This document shows positions 6,453 through 8,719 of a stretch of 8,719 bases of DNA, piece after piece (position 1 is the stretch's first letter; each line of letters opens with the position of its first letter). Below the pieces are notes generated by a model. The model was not told the DNA's origin. It saw nothing but the letters and a program-made list of their open reading frames with translations, and searched no databases. Both the position numbers and the translations under genes were made by a program. Source of the stretch: JANNNX01 sp031398745 (lineage in GTDB: Bacteria > Actinomycetota > Acidimicrobiia > Acidimicrobiales > CADCSY01); assembly GCA_031398745.1 (NCBI GenBank), contig JANNNX010000030.1, positions 1-8,719 on the forward strand, read 5' to 3'.

Positions 6453-6464
6453 TGGGGCGGTCGG

Positions 6465-6470
6465 TAGCCT
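6465..6470 (+). promoter_or_regulatory. metG: Probable -10 box (TAGCCT) for a leaderless metG transcript
   Basis: TAGCCT lies 6 nt before the metG GTG at 6477, so transcription would start at the first codon. No Shine-Dalgarno sequence is present. The nine bases TAGCCTCCG are identical to those ahead of the ABC ATPase gene. The -35 region is occupied by the G-rich tract and shows no TTGAC-like box. Confidence 0.42.
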
Positions 6471-6476
6471 CCGGCC

Positions 6477-8192
6477 GTGGCCCGCTACCTCGTGACCAGC
6501 GCCTTGCCGTACATCAATGGCGTCAAGCACCTGGGGAACCTGGTCGGGTCGATGTTGCCGGCCGACGTCTACGCCCGCTACCTGCGGATCTCGGGCCACG
6601 AGGTGCTGGCCATCTGCGCCACCGACGAGCACGGCACCCCGGCCGAGTTGGCGGCCGCCGCCGAAGGTGTCGAGGTGGCCGAGTACTGCGCCCGGTACCA
6701 CCAGGTCCAGGCCGACCTGGGCCGACGCTTCGGCCTCTCCTGGGACTGGTTCGGCCGCACCTCGAGCCCCCAGAACCACGAGATCACCGGCCACCTGGCC
6801 CGTCGCCTGCGCGACGAGGGCTACCTCGAGATCCGCTCGACCCGCCAGATCTACTCTCCGACGGACGGGCGCTTCCTGCCCGACCGCTACGTGGTCGGCA
6901 CCTGCCCCAACTGCGGCTACGAGCGGGCCCGGGGCGACCAGTGCGAGAATTGCGGCAAGCAGCTCGACCCGGTCGACCTGATCGAGCCCCGCTCGGCCGT
7001 GTCGGGGGCCACCGACCTCGAGGTCCGGGAGGGTCGCCACGCCTTCCTGCGCCAGTCGCTGCTGGCCGAACGGATCCGGACCTGGGTCGACTCGAAGGAC
7101 GACTGGCCGGCCCTCACCCGCTCGATCGCCTACAAGTGGCTCGACGAGGGCCTCGAGGACCGGGGCATCACCCGCGACCTGCGCTGGGGCATCCCGGTCG
7201 ACCCCGCCGACTTTCCCGAGCTGGTCGGAAAGGTCTGGTACGTCTGGTTCGACGCCCCCATCGGCTACCTGGCCGCCACCAAGGAGTGGGCCGACGCCGA
7301 GCCGAGCGAGCGCTCGTGGCGCTCGTGGTGGCGGACCGACGAGGGTGCCGACGACGTCACCTACGTCCAGTTCATGGGCAAGGACAACGTTCCCTTCCAC
7401 ACCCTCAGCTTCCCCGGGACCCTGCTCGGGTCGGGTGAGCCGTGGAAGCTGGTCGACCGGCTCAAGAGCTTCAACTGGCTCACCTACTACGGCGGGAAGT
7501 TCTCGACCTCCGAGGGTCGCGGGGTCTTCATGGACGACGCCCTGGAGCTGCTCCCGGCCGACCTCTGGCGGTGGTACCTGCTGGCCAACGCCCCCGAGAG
7601 CGACGACACCAGCTTCACCTGGGAGCTCTTCGGCGAGGCGGTGAACAAGGAGCTCGTCGGCACGCTGGGCAACTTCGTCAACCGGTTGGCGACCCAGGTG
7701 ACCCGGCACTTCGGTGCGGTCGTCCCCGAGGGAGGCGAGCCCGGGGACGAGGAGGCCGCCCTCGAGGTGCGGATCGAGGCCGCCCTGGCCCACTACCTCG
7801 AGTGCCTCGAGGGCCTCGAGTTCCGCAAGGCGGCCGCCGCCCTGCGGGCGCTGTGGGCCGAGGGCAACGTGTATCTCGAAGCCCGAGAGCCGTGGCGGGC
7901 CATCAAGGTGGACCGGGCCGCGGCCGCCGTCACCCTCCGCACTGCGCTCGGCCTGTGCCGGCTGTTCGCGGTGGCATCGGCGCCGTTCATCCCGTTTGCC
8001 GCCGAGCGCCTGGCCGCGGTCCTGCCCGACGCGCCGATCGACGGGCTGGTCCTCGACGCCGCCCTGGCCGCCACCGTCACCGCGGTCCCCGCGGGCAGCC
8101 GGTTCGACGCACCCGACCTGCTCTTCCAGAAGCTCGACGACGAGCAGTTGGTCGAGTGGGCGACCCGCTTCGGCGGCCCCGACGCGGATTGA
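6477..8192 (+). CDS. metG: Methionyl-tRNA synthetase
   Basis: This class I synthetase joins methionine to its tRNA using ATP. The product is 571 residues with a GTG start. The N-terminal catalytic fold has ALPYINGVKHLGN (9-21), in which HLGN is the HIGH box. A zinc-knuckle insert carries C143, C146, C156 and C159, a single CxxC-CxxC pair. VWYVWFDAPIGYLA (253-266) and FMGKDNVPFH (299-308) are family landmarks. The KMSKS loop reads KFSTS (341-345), with threonine at the position of the second lysine. The helical anticodon-binding domain follows from about residue 380, including NKELVGTLGNFVNR (390-403). The protein stops without the tRNA-binding C-terminal domain present in some homologues, which is a normal short form. 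The start follows from the TAGCCT box 6 nt upstream and from the immediate appearance of conserved sequence. tatD begins just after its stop. Confidence 0.96.
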   Translation: MARYLVTSALPYINGVKHLGNLVGSMLPADVYARYLRISGHEVLAICATDEHGTPAELAAAAEGVEVAEYCARYHQVQADLGRRFGLSWDWFGRTSSPQNHEITGHLARRLRDEGYLEIRSTRQIYSPTDGRFLPDRYVVGTCPNCGYERARGDQCENCGKQLDPVDLIEPRSAVSGATDLEVREGRHAFLRQSLLAERIRTWVDSKDDWPALTRSIAYKWLDEGLEDRGITRDLRWGIPVDPADFPELVGKVWYVWFDAPIGYLAATKEWADAEPSERSWRSWWRTDEGADDVTYVQFMGKDNVPFHTLSFPGTLLGSGEPWKLVDRLKSFNWLTYYGGKFSTSEGRGVFMDDALELLPADLWRWYLLANAPESDDTSFTWELFGEAVNKELVGTLGNFVNRLATQVTRHFGAVVPEGGEPGDEEAALEVRIEAALAHYLECLEGLEFRKAAAALRALWAEGNVYLEAREPWRAIKVDRAAAAVTLRTALGLCRLFAVASAPFIPFAAERLAAVLPDAPIDGLVLDAALAATVTAVPAGSRFDAPDLLFQKLDDEQLVEWATRFGGPDAD

Positions 8193-8206
8193 TCGACAGC
8201 CCCGCC

Positions 8207-8719
8207 GTGTGGACCGACGCTCACTGCCACGTCTCCGACGCCCCGTCGGCCGACCCCGACGAGGGGCCGTGGGTGCCCGAATCGGCCCTCGACCAGGCCC
8301 GCGAGGCCGGCGTGGGCCGCTTCGTGGTGGTGGGTACCGACCGGGCTCGCTCGGCCGACGCCCTGGCCACCGCTGCCCGCCACGACGGGGTGTGGGCCAC
8401 GGTCGGCGTCCACCCCCACGAGGCCCGGCACGGCCTCGACGGCGTGGCCGACCTGCTGGCCCGACCCCAGGTCGTCGGCGTGGGGGAGTGCGGTCTCGAC
8501 TACCACTACGACCACTCCCCGCGTGACGTGCAGCGCCGGGTGTTCGCCGAGCAGATCGGCTGGGCCCACCAGCACGACCTAGCGCTGGTGGTCCACTCCC
8601 GCTCGGCCTGGGACGACACCTTCGCCGTGCTCGAGGCCGAGGGGGTGCCCGAGCGCACCCAGCTCCACTGCTTCACCGGGGGCCCGGGGGAGGCTCGGCG
8701 GGCACTCGACCTGGGCTGC
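8207..8719 (+). CDS. tatD: TatD family metal-dependent hydrolase, likely DNase (3' end beyond window)
   Basis: The first 171 residues of a TatD-type amidohydrolase-fold nuclease are visible; the frame is open at the right edge. Metal ligands of the family are in place: the HxH pair in TDAHCH (H6 and H8), E94 in GVGECGLDYHYD, H130 in VVHSR and H154 in LHCFTG. The last catalytic aspartate would lie beyond the window. TatD proteins are cytoplasmic 3'-5' exonucleases implicated in DNA repair, though some relatives act on other substrates. The GTG at 8207 lies 14 nt after the metG stop and gives the usual short lead into TDAHCH. An in-frame TTG at 8189, overlapping the metG TGA as TTGA, would add six residues and is a real alternative. 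No ribosome site precedes either, so reinitiation after metG is likely. Confidence 0.93.
   Translation, partial: MWTDAHCHVSDAPSADPDEGPWVPESALDQAREAGVGRFVVVGTDRARSADALATAARHDGVWATVGVHPHEARHGLDGVADLLARPQVVGVGECGLDYHYDHSPRDVQRRVFAEQIGWAHQHDLALVVHSRSAWDDTFAVLEAEGVPERTQLHCFTGGPGEARRALDLGC

Noticed and set aside
6360..7793. A 477-codon minus-strand open frame opposite metG
   Set aside because: It is antisense to a complete methionyl-tRNA synthetase and has no family motifs. Long antisense frames are expected at this GC content.

Overview
The window is 8.7 kb of very GC-rich, densely packed bacterial chromosome. Codon third positions are almost all G or C, GTG starts are common, and the order rsmI - metG - tatD is a familiar actinobacterial arrangement. 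Together these suggest a member of the Actinomycetota, possibly Acidimicrobiia; the phylum is a reasonable inference and the class is a guess.

Layout from left to right. A GGDEF-EAL cyclic-di-GMP protein runs leftward off the left edge (1-773, minus). Diverging from it is a two-gene ABC exporter, a DrrA-like ATPase followed by an ABC-2 permease whose start overlaps the ATPase stop (962-2655). Next is the P-loop ATPase/GTPase YchF (2703-3779). A strong hairpin at 3818-3861 separates ychF from a convergent, minus-strand luciferase-like (LLM) flavin oxidoreductase (3878-5047). Diverging from the oxidoreductase is a small DUF192 gene (5183-5542) overlapping rsmI (5539-6372), which encodes the 16S rRNA C1402 2'-O-methyltransferase. 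A second strong hairpin (6388-6436) precedes metG (6477-8192), which is followed by the first half of a TatD-type metal hydrolase (8207 to the right edge).

rsmI, metG and tatD are translation and nucleic-acid maintenance genes that commonly travel together. The ABC pair forms one transporter. The cyclic-di-GMP protein and the LLM oxidoreductase have no obvious functional link to their neighbours. The genes are mostly housekeeping or common accessory types, and I see no mobile element, CRISPR array, tRNA or rRNA.

The more unusual material is non-coding. The two intergenic hairpins share a two-tier architecture, lie 15-16 nt after a stop codon, and each is followed by the same 17-nt G-rich string. 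Several genes appear to be leaderless, with a TAnnnT -10 box only 6-10 nt before the start codon. A small palindrome sits on the predicted transcription start of the oxidoreductase gene, and a hairpin sits directly ahead of the cyclic-di-GMP gene's ribosome site. In protein sequence, the most notable point is a KFSTS version of the KMSKS loop in methionyl-tRNA synthetase.
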